From assembly GCA_028290305.1 (NCBI GenBank), contig JAQGKC010000475.1, forward strand, positions 1-36,331: DNA of 36,331 bases, in the 5' to 3' direction. Position numbers and translations under genes: made by a program. Positions 1-8,379 of this stretch are shown in pieces. Source of the stretch: Bradyrhizobium sp. (lineage in GTDB: Bacteria; Pseudomonadota; Alphaproteobacteria; Rhizobiales; Xanthobacteraceae). How positions within the stretch are numbered: the stretch's first letter is position 1; each line of letters starts with the position of its first letter. The notes below the pieces were generated by a model. The model did not search any database. It was not told the origin of the DNA and saw only the letters and a program-made list of their open reading frames with translations.

Positions 1-78
1 TCGGGAAACTTCAACGCTGCGCAACGCGATGTCATTGCGCTATGCAAATTCCTGCACAAGCCGAATATTTGTGAATAA
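1..78 (+). CDS. 3' end of an unidentified protein gene (partial)
   Basis: The window opens inside a plus-strand frame that reads 25 codons and stops at a TAA at 76-78; the tail ends KFLHKPNICE. It is followed by a short GC-rich hairpin and then the convergent DUF1254 gene, which is a normal place for a gene to end. Too little is present to name a family. The alternative is that this is chance open sequence; the normal-looking amino-acid composition is the only positive sign. Confidence 0.4.
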   Translation, partial: SGNFNAAQRDVIALCKFLHKPNICE

Positions 79-92
79 TTGGCCTGCTGAGC

Positions 93-112
93 GTCGGCGC
101 CGAAGCGCCGGC
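93..112. terminator. GC-rich hairpin between convergent genes
   Basis: GTCGGCGC, a CGAA tetraloop and GCGCCGGC form an 8-bp stem with one G-T pair. It lies between the TAA at 76-78 and the end of the minus-strand DUF1254 gene at 125. There is no T-run on either side, so a role as a bidirectional terminator is inference from position and shape. Confidence 0.35.
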
Positions 113-124
113 GTCCCCGTCAAC

Positions 125-1579
125 TTACTGAGCCGACAGACCTACCGTTGTCGGCGTCTTCACGACCGGCGGTGGGTTCCATTTTCCGGTCAACGCCTCG
201 GACTTCGGCGCGTACAGACGCATCGTCAGATTGAATGGCGCCTTCGGCGCGGGAAGCCAGTTGGCTTCGAGCTCCTTGCCGGGGCTCACGTTCTGGAAAT
301 AGAGATCAAGCGAACCATCCGCATTGTATTTGAACGGCATCCAACTGCTGACCGCAAAGCGGTTCAGGGCGTTACCGACCTGGAATCCGTCCTGATCATA
401 GAGCGTAATCGACCAGAACGCATTGACAGGAGGAGCGGCACCTTTCTCGAAGCTGATGGTGTATTTGCTTGCGCCGTCGAGCGGCTTGCCGGATTCGTCG
501 CCGAGATTGAGGGGATAAATGGCGTCCTCGACGACATTCGCGCCAAGACCTTGCTGCGCGAGAATAGCTCGTTTCAGGTAATAGTTGCCATATACGCCTA
601 CCGTGTCGGTGTTCATCGACCAGCCATTCGCTACCCGCGCCAGCGTCGGCAACTTCCACGCCATCAGCTTCTGCCCGTCCTGCGGTGCGGTCTCCAGGGC
701 TCTTTGCACGGCCGGATCGAGTTTGCCGATTTCAAAGCTCTTGCCGGGCTCGATGCCGATTTTCTTCATCTGCGCGATCATCGGCATATCGGTGATATGA
801 GGCGGGTGAAGCTTGAGCAACTCGGCGGCATAGGCAAAATACACGCCAGCCGTCATGGCATCGACCTGGACTTTTGGCGGCGTCTTCATGTCGACGCTGG
901 GGTCGGGCTTGAAGTCGACCGCCCTGGGCGTCTTGCCAAAGTCGGAAAGCGGCGTGACTTTGTAACCCGCCTGGATCTTGTGAACCGCATCGTAGTCTGC
1001 GGGACCGTCCGTCTTGGTACGGCCGATAAGCCATACATAAGGCGTCGGCGCCTCGATCCGCTTGGTGTCCGCGGGAAGCTTGAGCTCCTCGGCAAATCTG
1101 TCGCGCAAATCCGGCCTCCAGCCCGCGGGCGTCACCAGAAAGGTCCCCGCCTTGGTACCTGTCGTTCGCCAGCCCGGCGAGGCAAAGACATCGGTCCACA
1201 TGTCGAGCATCGGCAGCAAATAATAGCGTCCGTCGGTATCCGGCGCCGAGATGACGACAGGCTCCTTGGTCATGTCCAGCCAAGAGACCGAATAGAGCGT
1301 GTCGAAGTTGGAGCGTACGACGCCCTTGAAATCTCCCGGCGGGTATTCGGGCACGTTGACGAACGTGTTCATCGGACCCTTGAAATTGGTCGTGCCGTTG
1401 GTGAATTGCTTGCGGGACACATCCATCGATATGATGGAGTAGAAATAGACATAGGCGTCCACTGCGATCGCGTGCGCCTCCTGCTCGGTGACTGCAGGGG
1501 CCGCCTGGGCCTGCACCGCAGGCGCGGCCGCCGCGCCAAGGCAGAGAGACAATGTCAGCGTCAGAATTCCTCGAAGCAT
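125..1579 (-). CDS. Exported DUF1254/DUF1214 domain protein
   Basis: The protein is 484 residues. It starts with a cleavable-looking signal peptide (MLRGILTLTLSLCLGAAAA, then a VQAQA region), so it is probably periplasmic. The N-terminal half carries the DUF1254 pattern (AVDAYVYFYSI, NTFVNVPEYPPGDF, RSNFDTLYSVSWLD) and the C-terminal third the DUF1214 pattern (NAFWSITLYDQDGF, NRFAVSSW). Families with this pair have no settled biochemical role. I chose the ATG at 1579 because GAGGAGG sits about six bases upstream and because it places the signal peptide at the very start; an ATG at 1615 would add 12 residues ahead of it. The gene appears monocistronic, with an NTF2-like remnant just upstream. 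The opposite strand carries a very long open frame that is only a shadow of this gene. Confidence 0.9.
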   Translation of the reverse strand: MLRGILTLTLSLCLGAAAAPAVQAQAAPAVTEQEAHAIAVDAYVYFYSIISMDVSRKQFTNGTTNFKGPMNTFVNVPEYPPGDFKGVVRSNFDTLYSVSWLDMTKEPVVISAPDTDGRYYLLPMLDMWTDVFASPGWRTTGTKAGTFLVTPAGWRPDLRDRFAEELKLPADTKRIEAPTPYVWLIGRTKTDGPADYDAVHKIQAGYKVTPLSDFGKTPRAVDFKPDPSVDMKTPPKVQVDAMTAGVYFAYAAELLKLHPPHITDMPMIAQMKKIGIEPGKSFEIGKLDPAVQRALETAPQDGQKLMAWKLPTLARVANGWSMNTDTVGVYGNYYLKRAILAQQGLGANVVEDAIYPLNLGDESGKPLDGASKYTISFEKGAAPPVNAFWSITLYDQDGFQVGNALNRFAVSSWMPFKYNADGSLDLYFQNVSPGKELEANWLPAPKAPFNLTMRLYAPKSEALTGKWNPPPVVKTPTTVGLSAQ

Positions 1580-1615
1580 GTCGAATCCTCCTCTTCTGAT
1601 GTGAGCAGTCGTCAT

Positions 1616-1900
1616 TTATGGTCCGTTTTGCTTTCCCTTCTGCCGCTGGGCTCCGTTAGCCCTTGGGCAGTAAACCCGCACCGTCGTGATGAGACCGCCC
1701 TTGGTGACACGCATGACATCCATGCCCTCTGCAAAAAAATCGGCTTGGTGAAGTGGGGTATTCTCGCTCCGCGTGAGAGACTGCGTATGCAGCAGAACAT
1801 AAAACGCCGAGCGACGATCTGCAGGATCGAACAGGATGGCTGGGAACAAATTCGACAAAGCTAAAAATTGAAGGGCGTCTTCGGCTACCTCCACGAGCAA
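1616..1900 (-). pseudogene. Probable NTF2/SnoaL-like protein remnant
   Basis: This minus-strand frame of up to 94 codons ends (TAA 1616-1618) right at the leader of the DUF1254 gene. Its second half, FFAEGMDVMRVTKGGLITTV followed by RVY, looks like the C-terminal strand pair of NTF2/SnoaL-like domains (acidic D-v-hydrophobic, then G-x-I-x-x-x-R-v-Y). The first part matches nothing I recognise, no convincing start site or ribosome-binding site precedes it, and a SnoaL protein would normally be longer. I read it as the tail of a decayed gene. It could be a short genuine gene or chance similarity. Confidence 0.3.
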
Positions 1901-1951
1901 TGCTCTAGCACAAGCGAAAAATGAGGGCCAGTCGCGGTCATCTTTTTGATA

Positions 1952-2092
1952 ATGCCATATCGTCGCGCCGTGTGCTTGCTGGCGGTTTTTCTCGCAACAT
2001 TTCCGGCGCTTTTTAATTATCTCACACCATCGCGACGCGATACGGTAGCGGGGCGGACAGTGGATTCCGGCATTCGCCGGGACGGCGACTGA
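1952..2092 (+). CDS. Possible small hydrophobic ORF or orphaned signal peptide
   Basis: A 46-codon frame begins MPYRRAVCLLAVFLATFPAL, a basic start followed by a hydrophobic stretch like a signal peptide or single membrane anchor. It then runs into sequence resembling intergenic repeat (GGATTCCGGCATTCGCCGGG). It lies just upstream of the VOC gene. There is no clear ribosome-binding site. It may be the start of a former secreted protein whose body was lost, or a chance frame. Confidence 0.2.
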   Translation: MPYRRAVCLLAVFLATFPALFNYLTPSRRDTVAGRTVDSGIRRDGD

Positions 2093-2111
2093 TCAATTTG
2101 GGCGCGAGCCA

Positions 2112-2516
2112 ATGACCCAGAAAATCAAAACCTTTCTGATGTTCGACGGCAAGTGCGAAGAAGCGATGAACTTCTACGTTTCGCTGTTCAAAGACGCCGC
2201 CGTCACAAGTATCCGACGCTACGGCACGGGCGAAGCGGGGGCCGAGGGATCGGTGATGCAGGCGACCTTTGCGGTCGACGGCCAGACCTTCATGTGCGTC
2301 GACAGTCCTGTGAAGCATGGCTTCACATTCACGCCTGCGATGTCGCTGTTTGTCGATTGCGAGAGCGAGGGTGAAATCGGCGAATTGTTTTCAAAGCTGT
2401 CCGATGGCGGCCAGATTTTCATGCCGCTCGACAAGTATCCGTTCAGCCGGAAGTTCGGCTGGCTGTCCGACCGGTTCGGCGTCTCATGGCAGCTTAATTT
2501 GCCGAATCAATCGTAG
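2112..2516 (+). CDS. VOC superfamily (PhnB-like) protein
   Basis: The protein is 134 residues, the usual length for PhnB-like/3-demethylubiquinone methyltransferase-related VOC proteins. The N-terminus (IKTFLMFDGKCEEAMNFYVS) and C-terminus (FGWLSDRFGVSWQL) match that family, with the middle AMSLFVDCESEGEIGELF helix between the two beta-alpha-beta modules. VOC proteins form dimers with metal or small-molecule sites; substrates of this branch are mostly unknown and no catalytic role can be deduced here. The gene stands alone. Its stop is followed within a few bases by a degenerate CGTAGGATGGG-type repeat. Confidence 0.88.
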   Translation: MTQKIKTFLMFDGKCEEAMNFYVSLFKDAAVTSIRRYGTGEAGAEGSVMQATFAVDGQTFMCVDSPVKHGFTFTPAMSLFVDCESEGEIGELFSKLSDGGQIFMPLDKYPFSRKFGWLSDRFGVSWQLNLPNQS

Positions 2517-2612
2517 GATGGGCAATGGCGCTCTTCGCGCCGGGCCAACCATTCGGCGACGGAGATTGTGGCACGTGTAAGGAGGGTGGGCTCGCGGAGC
2601 CACCCTACGACT
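2513..2612. repeat. Degenerate CGTAGGATGGG-type intergenic repeat
   Basis: The segment begins with CGTAGGATGGGC and ends with GCCACCCTACGAC, so its ends are imperfect inverted copies. The same motif recurs at 27544 and 28656. It fills the space between the VOC gene and the convergent cupin gene. Confidence 0.5.
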
Positions 2613-3129
2613 TCCACAATTTCACCAGCGGGCCGTTTTCTCCCATCACCGGGTCGCTGCTCGGGATCGCTACTTTCGGAATCGTCTTCAGCGCCTTCTG
2701 GTGATTTTCGGGCGTCGGCCGCGTGACATGCATCTTCGGCCCCGGCGGATAGGCCCCGATCACGCAGAAATCCCTGCTCGCGGACAAGCATTGATGCCCG
2801 GTGCCGGCGGGCAGAATCGCAACGTCTCCCGCTGAAATCTCGATTTCCTTGCCGTGATCGCCGCCGAACCGCACGCGCGCGTGGCCACGCGCGACGCCGA
2901 GCGCTTCATGAACCGTCGCGTGATAGTGCAGATAATCATAGACGCCGTTGCGCCACATCTGGCCCCAGCCATTGGCGCCGAACAATCCCTCGATGGTTTT
3001 CTCGGGATGATCGTTATCGACAGATACCGCCTGCTTGTAGACCAGAAACGGCATCGGGTTGTTGGGGACGAGGCCGTCATCCCCAAACACGAAGGTAAGG
3101 GGTTCGATGTCGTCACTGACAACCGACAT
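2605..3129 (-). CDS. Cupin-domain protein, YjlB-like
   Basis: The protein is 174 residues. The cupin barrel shows a metal-site-like stretch DYLHYHATVHEALGV (HxHx4-5E region) around residues 65-80, and a second motif with AGDVAILPAGTGHQC around 102-116. The N-terminal FGDDGLVPNNPMPFLVY pattern is typical of the YjlB subgroup. The substrate is unknown; the retained histidines suggest a metal-binding, possibly dioxygenase or isomerase-like, cytoplasmic protein. GGGAGA lies about seven bases before the ATG at 3129. It is followed on the same strand, about 50 bases upstream, by the thioesterase gene, so the two may share a transcript. Confidence 0.88.
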   Translation of the reverse strand: MSVVSDDIEPLTFVFGDDGLVPNNPMPFLVYKQAVSVDNDHPEKTIEGLFGANGWGQMWRNGVYDYLHYHATVHEALGVARGHARVRFGGDHGKEIEISAGDVAILPAGTGHQCLSASRDFCVIGAYPPGPKMHVTRPTPENHQKALKTIPKVAIPSSDPVMGENGPLVKLWKS

Positions 3130-3177
3130 GGCAGATCTCCCGCACCAGGATACGCGGATTCAACCGATGCCGGCGGT

Positions 3178-3690
3178 TCACGTTCCCTTATTTGTTTCCT
3201 TATTCGTTTCCTTGGGAATCTCGAAAACCAGGCAGGTGGTGGTGGCGTGGGCGAGCAGGCGGCCCTTGGCGTCGGTAATGCGCGCTTCCGCGGTCGCGGC
3301 GCGGCGGCCGACATTGAGCGTGCGGCCTTCGCTGCGGACCGGGCCGGTATCTTTGGTCATGCCCTTGATGAAACTGATCTTGAATTCAAGCGTGGTGTAG
3401 CCGGTTCCAGCCGGCAGCATGCTGTGAACCGCAAGCCCCATCGCGGAATCGAGCAGGATCGCAGCATAGCCACCGTGCACCGACCCGATCGGGTTGTAAT
3501 GCCGAAACCCCGGGATGCTGTGGAAGGCCACGACGCCGGGCTCCGCTGCGTGGTCGAACGGCTCGATGGTCTGCATGATCGGCGGCGCGGGAAATTTGCC
3601 GGCAAACATCGCGCGCACGAAATCGATGCCCGGCATCGATGCCATCACGTCGGCCGGTGTTACGCCGTATTCGGTTGCGGGGGCGGGCAT
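3178..3690 (-). CDS. PaaI-family hotdog thioesterase
   Basis: The protein is 170 residues with the hotdog-fold signature IGSVHGGYAAILLDSAMGLA (HGG...D) around residues 87-106, followed by TLEFKISFIKGM and VGRRAATAEARITDAKGRL, as in PaaI/acyl-CoA thioesterase proteins. It probably hydrolyses acyl-CoA thioesters in the cytoplasm; chain or ring specificity cannot be read from sequence. AGGAA sits about seven bases upstream of the ATG. The extreme C-terminus is a short repeat, KETNKETNKGT, encoded by two near-identical 12-bp units (3186-3212), which probably arose by slippage and lies outside the fold. Confidence 0.88.
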   Translation of the reverse strand: MPAPATEYGVTPADVMASMPGIDFVRAMFAGKFPAPPIMQTIEPFDHAAEPGVVAFHSIPGFRHYNPIGSVHGGYAAILLDSAMGLAVHSMLPAGTGYTTLEFKISFIKGMTKDTGPVRSEGRTLNVGRRAATAEARITDAKGRLLAHATTTCLVFEIPKETNKETNKGT

Positions 3691-3768
3691 GGGGGCAATT
3701 CCTGCGGCTTAATTTATGATGGTCATCATACTAAATAGCGCGAGGTAGGCTAGATCGGGTATATGAGG

Positions 3769-3869
3769 CGTCATTCCGGACGACGCGAAGCGGCGATCCG
3801 GAATCTCGAGATTCCCCGATGTGCAATTGCACATCTGAGGTCTGCTCCTTCGGACCATCCCGGAATGAC
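3769..3869. repeat. Palindromic repeat, CGTCATTCCGG type
   Basis: The element opens with GCGTCATTCCGGACGACGCG and closes with CCATCCCGGAATGAC, giving terminal inverted repeats around a less regular interior containing GATGTGCAATTGCACATC, itself a dyad. It sits between the thioesterase and carA ends. Such elements are common between genes in Bradyrhizobium-like genomes; transcription through it could form a long hairpin. Confidence 0.6.
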
Positions 3870-3879
3870 AGGGGTTCGG

Positions 3880-5070
3880 CTACCCGCTCTTGTTCGCCCG
3901 CATCAAATCCGCAAACCGCTTGAACAGATACTGCGAGTCGCGCGGGCCGGGTGAGGCCTCGGGGTGATACTGCACCGAGAAGACCGGCTTGCCGTCGAGC
4001 TGGATGCCGCAATTGGAGCCGTCGAACAGCGAGATGTGGGTTTGCGTCGCGCCTTTCGGCAGCGTCGCCTGATCCACGGCGAAACCGTGGTTCATCGAGG
4101 TGATTTCCACCTTGCCGGTGGTCTCGTCCTTGACCGGATGATTGGCGCCGTGATGGCCCTGATGCATCTTTTTGGTCTTGGCGCCGACGGCCAGGCCCAG
4201 CATCTGATGGCCCAGACAAATCCCGAAGGTCGGCGTGCCCGATGAGATCACTTTCTGAATCACCGGCACCGCGTATTTGCCGGTCTCGGCGGGATCGCCG
4301 GGTCCGTTGGAGAGGAACACGCCGTCGGGCTTCATCGCCAGGATGTCTTCGGCGGATGTGGTCGCCGGCACCACCGTGATCTTGCAGCCTTCGCCGGCGA
4401 GCAACCGCAGGATGTTGCGCTTGATGCCGTAATCGATGGCGACGACGTTGAACTCAGGCTCGGTCTGCCGGCCGAAGCCCTTTTCCCACGCCCATGGCGT
4501 TTCGTCCCAGGTGAAGCGCTGCCCGGATGTCACCATTGGCACCAGGTCCATGCCCTCGAGGCCGGGCCATTCGCGCGCTTCTTCCTTCAACCCGTGCAGG
4601 TCGAACTCGCCGTCCCTGGCGTGCGCGATCACGGCGTTGGGCATGCCCTTGCTGCGGATCAGCGCGGTCAGCGCGCGGGTATCGATGCCGGAAAGGCCGA
4701 TGATGCCGCGTGCCCTCAGCCATTGGTCGAGATGCCGCGTGGCGCGGTAGTTCGAGGGGTCGGTGATGGCGGCGCGCAGGATCACGCCGCGCGCGCCCGG
4801 CGTTGCCGCCATGTTCACCGTCTCGACATCGTCGTCATTGGTGCCGACATTGCCGATGTGCGGAAAGGTGAAGGTGATGAGCTGCCCGGCATAGGAGGGA
4901 TCGGTGAGAATCTCCTCATAACCCGTCATCGCGGTGTTGAAGCAGACTTCGCCGACCGCCTGGCCTTCCGCGCCGAGGCCGAAGCCCTCCAGCACGGTGC
5001 CGTCGGCAAGCACGAGGAGCGCGGTCGGTTTGTGATCCGGCCAGGCTGAGGCGTTTTCTGTTGATGTCAT
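3880..5070 (-). CDS. carA: Carbamoyl-phosphate synthase small (glutaminase) subunit
   Basis: CarA hydrolyses glutamine and channels ammonia to CarB for carbamoyl phosphate, the entry to pyrimidine and arginine synthesis. The protein is 396 residues. The N-terminal CPSase small-subunit domain contains [13 protein letters not shown] and [20 protein letters not shown]. The class I amidotransferase domain has the nucleophile loop FGICLGHQ (Cys about 285) and [10 protein letters not shown] (His about 369, Glu about 371), so the triad is intact. I prefer the ATG at 5070 ([10 protein letters not shown]) over one eight codons upstream because family members begin about there; no strong ribosome-binding site decides it. 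carB is not in this window. The gene is divergent from the alpha/beta hydrolase. Confidence 0.97.
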   Translation of the reverse strand: MTSTENASAWPDHKPTALLVLADGTVLEGFGLGAEGQAVGEVCFNTAMTGYEEILTDPSYAGQLITFTFPHIGNVGTNDDDVETVNMAATPGARGVILRAAITDPSNYRATRHLDQWLRARGIIGLSGIDTRALTALIRSKGMPNAVIAHARDGEFDLHGLKEEAREWPGLEGMDLVPMVTSGQRFTWDETPWAWEKGFGRQTEPEFNVVAIDYGIKRNILRLLAGEGCKITVVPATTSAEDILAMKPDGVFLSNGPGDPAETGKYAVPVIQKVISSGTPTFGICLGHQMLGLAVGAKTKKMHQGHHGANHPVKDETTGKVEITSMNHGFAVDQATLPKGATQTHISLFDGSNCGIQLDGKPVFSVQYHPEASPGPRDSQYLFKRFADLMRANKSG

Positions 5071-5145
5071 GAGCGCATTACATAGCCGTCGCATCCGCGG
5101 GCGTCAAAGCCGGAAGGCGCGGATTCACATGCAGTTTGGGTGTAT

Positions 5146-5173
5146 TTGACAGGCGGTAAGGGGCTTTTAATCT
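5146..5173 (+). promoter_or_regulatory. Possible promoter of the alpha/beta hydrolase gene
   Basis: TTGACA at 5146-5151 is a perfect -35 hexamer; TAATCT at 5168-5173 is a weak -10 candidate with a 16-base spacer. It lies about 57 bases upstream of the hydrolase ATG. Only the -35 is convincing. Confidence 0.35.
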
Positions 5174-5229
5174 GCCGTTCCCGGCCCAAAAGTGGATTTC
5201 CCCGAAAACGGCCCGATCTGGAGACGAGC

Positions 5230-5931
5230 ATGGACAATACGATGCCGATTTTGCTCGTTCCGGGCCTGGTGTCATCGCCCAGGATATACGCGCCGGTCAT
5301 TCCGGCACTATGGCGATTCGGCCCGGTGACGGTGGCCAACCACATCCGCGACGACAGCATGGGCGCGATCGCGCGGCGGATTTTGGCCGAGGCGCCGCCG
5401 CGTTTCGCGCTGGCCGGGCATTCAATGGGCGGCTACATCGCGTTCGAGATCATGCGGCAGGCGCCCGAGCGGGTGGCGAAGCTGGCGCTGATCAACACCC
5501 AGGCGCGGCCGGACGCGCCGGAAGCGACCGCCCGCCGCCGCGGCCAGATAGCCCGCGCGCAAGCGGGCGACTATCGCGCCATCCTCGACGAACTGTTTCC
5601 GGGCTTTGTGCATCCCTCGCGGCGCGGGGATGCCGCCCTGCGCAAGCTGGTGCACGACATGGGCGACGACGTCGGCGCTGAGGCTTTCGTCCGCCAGCAG
5701 ACCGCGGTCATGACCCGGCCGGATTCACGGCCGACGCTGGCCTGGATCAAGTGTCCGACGCTGGTCTTGACCGGCGACGAGGACAACACCATCCCGAATT
5801 CGCTGTCGGTGGAGATGGCGGAGGGAATTCCCGGCGCGAAACTGGTGATCCTTCCACATTGCGGCCACCTGCCGCAGCCGGAACAGCCGCAGGCCACGGT
5901 CGAAACCCTGGTCGAATGGCTGCGGATCTGA
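5230..5931 (+). CDS. Alpha/beta-hydrolase fold protein
   Basis: The protein is 233 residues. The nucleophile elbow GHSMGG places Ser at about 65; TGDEDNTIPN supplies the Asp (183 or 185) and PHCGHLP the His (213), so the catalytic triad is complete. PGLVSSPRIY near the start is the oxyanion-hole region. The fold covers esterases, lipases and thioesterases; the substrate is not predictable. I chose the ATG at 5230 (MDNTMPILLV), where the fold begins, rather than an in-frame start 30 codons upstream in the carA intergenic region. The stop codon lies about 75 bases before GatB/YqeY copy 1. The last bases of this gene recur upstream of GatB/YqeY copy 2, as described under findings. Confidence 0.88.
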   Translation: MDNTMPILLVPGLVSSPRIYAPVIPALWRFGPVTVANHIRDDSMGAIARRILAEAPPRFALAGHSMGGYIAFEIMRQAPERVAKLALINTQARPDAPEATARRRGQIARAQAGDYRAILDELFPGFVHPSRRGDAALRKLVHDMGDDVGAEAFVRQQTAVMTRPDSRPTLAWIKCPTLVLTGDEDNTIPNSLSVEMAEGIPGAKLVILPHCGHLPQPEQPQATVETLVEWLRI

Positions 5932-6008
5932 GTTGTTTCATCGACGCGAACCGCCTAGATCAGGTGCTTGTGGTGATGCGGCCTTTAGGGCTGCGAGAGG
6001 ACAGAACG

Positions 6009-6464
6009 ATGCTGCGCGACGACATCAACAATGCGGTCAAGGATGCGATGCGGGCCAAGGACGAGCGCAAGCTTTCCACGCTGCGCATGGTCAATTCGAC
6101 CATCAAGAACGCCGACATCGACGCGCGCGGGCAGGGCAAGCCGCCGCTCAGCGATGCGGATCTCCTTGGCGTGTTCCAGAAAATGATAAAACAGCGTCAG
6201 GAATCCGTCGAACTCTATGACAAGGGCGGCCGTGCGGAGTTAGCCGCGCAGGAGCGCGAGGAAATCGCGATCATTTCAGCCTATCTGCCGAAGCAGATGT
6301 CGGAAGCCGACGTCAAGGCGGCGATCGCTTCTGTCATCGCCGAGACCAATGCCGCCGGGATCAAGGACATGGGCAAGGTAATCGGCGCATTGAAGGCAAA
6401 ATACGCCGGCCAAATGGATTTCGGCAAAGCCAGCGGCCTGGTGAAGGCGGCGCTTTCTTCCTGA
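6009..6464 (+). CDS. GatB/YqeY domain protein, copy 1
   Basis: The protein is 151 residues, full length for stand-alone YqeY proteins: two helical bundles, the first with LRMVNSTIKNADIDARG and the second ending in MGKVIGALKAKYAGQMDFGK. It resembles the tail domain of the GatB subunit of tRNA-dependent amidotransferase, which contacts tRNA, but the function of free-standing YqeY is not established. In many bacteria it is near dnaG-rpoD, and dnaG lies about 17 kb downstream here. GAGAGGACAG upstream of the ATG is a good ribosome-binding site. A second copy at 35692-36147 differs at 13 of 151 residues by my count, in inverted orientation. Confidence 0.95.
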   Translation: MLRDDINNAVKDAMRAKDERKLSTLRMVNSTIKNADIDARGQGKPPLSDADLLGVFQKMIKQRQESVELYDKGGRAELAAQEREEIAIISAYLPKQMSEADVKAAIASVIAETNAAGIKDMGKVIGALKAKYAGQMDFGKASGLVKAALSS

Positions 6465-6513
6465 TTTGTCCCGCCTGCGGCTTCAAGTGAGCGGCCGCAA
6501 AATATCTCCTCCG

Positions 6514-6605
6514 CGTCATGCCCGGCCTTGTGCCGGGCATCCACGTCTTTCACACTGACCACAAGCAAGCAAGACGTGGATGGCCGGGACAAGCCCGGCC
6601 ATGAC
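6514..6605. repeat. Palindromic GTCATGCCCGG...CCATGAC repeat, copy a
   Basis: Left arm GTCATGCCCGGCCTTGTGCC, then GGGCATCCACGTCTT, is mirrored by AAGACGTGGATGGCCGGGAC and AAGCCCGGCCATGAC. The centre is a short unpaired segment. Copies b (22787-22875) and c (34018-34107) share the same plan. Copies a and c both end 25-26 bases before an acyl-CoA synthetase ATG. Confidence 0.85.
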
Positions 6606-6630
6606 AGTGGATTCAGGGACGACCAAGGGC

Positions 6631-8232
6631 ATGCTCACCGAAGCTTCCAACTACGACGATCTCTACCGCGACTTTCGCTGGGACGTACCGGCGCGGTTCA
6701 ACATCGCCACCGCGTGCTGCGATCGCCATGCCGACGGCACCGACCGGCTGGCATTGATCTATGTCGATGAAGACGGCGGTGCGACGCGTACCTCGTTTGA
6801 CGCCATCAGCGGCTTCTCGCGCCGCTTTGCCAATGTGCTGAAAGCGGATGGGCTTGAGCGCGGCGACCGCGTCGCGGTGTTCCTGTCGCAATCGCTGGAG
6901 CTGCCGATCGCGCATATGGCGGCGTTTCGCTCCGGCATGGTGTCGATCCCGCTGTTTACATTGTTCGGCGAAGACGCACTGGAATTTCGCCTGTCGAATT
7001 CTGGCGCCAAGGCCATCGTCACCGATGAGACCGGATCGGAGAAGCTTGCGAAAATTCGCGACCGGCTTCCGGATCTTCAAAACATTTATATCATTGGCGA
7101 TGGGATTCACGCCGGCACCAAGCCGTTCTGGCCATCGCTCAAGGCGGCGTCTGACGAATTCTCGACCGTCGATACTTCGGCCGACGATCCGGCTCTGATC
7201 ATCTACACTTCGGGCACCACGGGAAATCCGAAAGGTGCACTGCATGCGCACCGGGTCGTGCTCGGCCATCTGCCGAACGTGGAGATGTGTCACGATTTCC
7301 TGCCCAGGCCCGGTGACCTGATGTGGACGCCGGCCGACTGGGCCTGGATCGGCGGGCTCATCAATGCGCTTTTCGCGGCCTGGTATCACGGCGTGCCGAT
7401 CGTAGGCCACCGCGCCCGGAAGTTCGAGCCGCAGGCCGCGATGCAGATGATGGCCGACCATGCCGTGCGCAACGTGTTCCTGCCGCCGACGGCGCTGAAG
7501 CTGATGCGGCAGGCGGGCGTCAAGCACGCCGACGTCAAGTTGCGCAGCATCTTCACCGGCGGAGAGTCACTCGGCGGCGAGTTGCTCGACTGGGTACTCG
7601 GCATCGATGCGCACGAAGTGTTCGGCCAGACCGAGTGCAATCTGGTGGTCGGCAGCAACTCGAAACTGTTCCCGATCCGGCCGGGATCGATGGGCAAGGC
7701 GACGCCCGGATTCGACGTGCGCATTGTAAACGAGCGGGGCGAGGAATTGCCACGCGGCCAGCGCGGCATCATCGGCGTGCGCCAGCCGAATCCGTGCACC
7801 ATGATCGAGTATTGGCGCAACCCGGAAGCCACGGCGAAAAAATACGTCGGCGAATTTCTGCTGACCGGCGATCTCGGCGTGCAGGATGAGGATGGTTATT
7901 TCTGGTACGTTAGCCGCGAGGACGACGTGATTACCACAGCCGGTTATCGCGTCGGGCCATCGGAAATCGAACACACGCTGATGAAACATCCGGCGGTGGC
8001 GATGTCGGCGGTGGTCGGAATTCCCGATCCGATCCGCACTGAGTCCATCAAGGCTTGGATCGTGCTGCGTCCGGGCTTTGCGCCCGATGACGCGCTGGCG
8101 CGCGAGATCCAGGATTTCGTCAAGGTGCAACTTGCCGCGCACGAATATCCGCGGTTTGTGCAGTTCACGGACACGCTGCCGATGACCGCGACCGGCAAGG
8201 TGCTGCGGCGGGAGTTGAGGGCGCTGGGGTAG
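6631..8232 (+). CDS. AMP-dependent acyl-CoA synthetase, copy 1
   Basis: The protein is 533 residues of the ANL adenylating family: it activates a carboxylate with ATP to an acyl-AMP and transfers it to CoA. The P-loop-like motif YTSGTTGNPKG is at 192-202, GQTECNLV (A5) and TGDLG (A7, adenine-ribose Asp) follow, and the C-terminal TATGKVLRRE carries the catalytic Lys at about 523. The overall pattern suggests medium-chain or acetyl/propionyl-like synthetases; the acid is not predictable. I chose the ATG at 6631 (MLTEASNYDD), preceded by AAGGG, because the 17 codons upstream lie in repeat sequence. Relative to copy 2 it is about 85% identical by hand count and lacks three residues between GGELLDWV and GIDAHEVFG. 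Confidence 0.93.
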   Translation: MLTEASNYDDLYRDFRWDVPARFNIATACCDRHADGTDRLALIYVDEDGGATRTSFDAISGFSRRFANVLKADGLERGDRVAVFLSQSLELPIAHMAAFRSGMVSIPLFTLFGEDALEFRLSNSGAKAIVTDETGSEKLAKIRDRLPDLQNIYIIGDGIHAGTKPFWPSLKAASDEFSTVDTSADDPALIIYTSGTTGNPKGALHAHRVVLGHLPNVEMCHDFLPRPGDLMWTPADWAWIGGLINALFAAWYHGVPIVGHRARKFEPQAAMQMMADHAVRNVFLPPTALKLMRQAGVKHADVKLRSIFTGGESLGGELLDWVLGIDAHEVFGQTECNLVVGSNSKLFPIRPGSMGKATPGFDVRIVNERGEELPRGQRGIIGVRQPNPCTMIEYWRNPEATAKKYVGEFLLTGDLGVQDEDGYFWYVSREDDVITTAGYRVGPSEIEHTLMKHPAVAMSAVVGIPDPIRTESIKAWIVLRPGFAPDDALAREIQDFVKVQLAAHEYPRFVQFTDTLPMTATGKVLRRELRALG

Positions 8233-8254
8233 GAAATACCACACGCCAGAGGCC

Positions 8255-8375
8255 GTCGTCCCCGCGAACGCGGGGATCCATAACCCCTGGCGCTGGTGAT
8301 TTTAAAAGGCGATCAATCGTTCTTTTCTAAGACGAGACGACACGGCGTATGGGTCCCCGCGTTCGCGGGGACGAC
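8255..8375. repeat. Inverted repeat, GTCGTCCCCGCGAACGCGGGGA type
   Basis: GTCGTCCCCGCGAACGCGGG followed by GATCCATA at the left is mirrored by TATGGGTCCCCGCG and TTCGCGGGGACGAC at the right. Each arm also contains its own small hairpin (CCCCGCGnnCGCGGGG). It separates the convergent acyl-CoA synthetase and SRPBCC operon ends and could act as a terminator-like structure, though it lacks a T-run. Confidence 0.75.
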
Positions 8376-8379
8376 ATGG

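Noticed and set aside
29..1864. A 611-codon plus-strand open frame
   Set aside because: It is antisense to the DUF1254/DUF1214 gene, is rich in Arg/His/Gly with no domain, and has no ribosome-binding site.
2854..3738. A 294-codon plus-strand frame over the cupin and thioesterase genes
   Set aside because: It is antisense to two genes with clear domain motifs and has none of its own.
8255..8375. A CRISPR-like pair of repeats
   Set aside because: There are only two arms in inverted orientation with a single 70-base spacer; this is a palindromic intergenic element, not an array.
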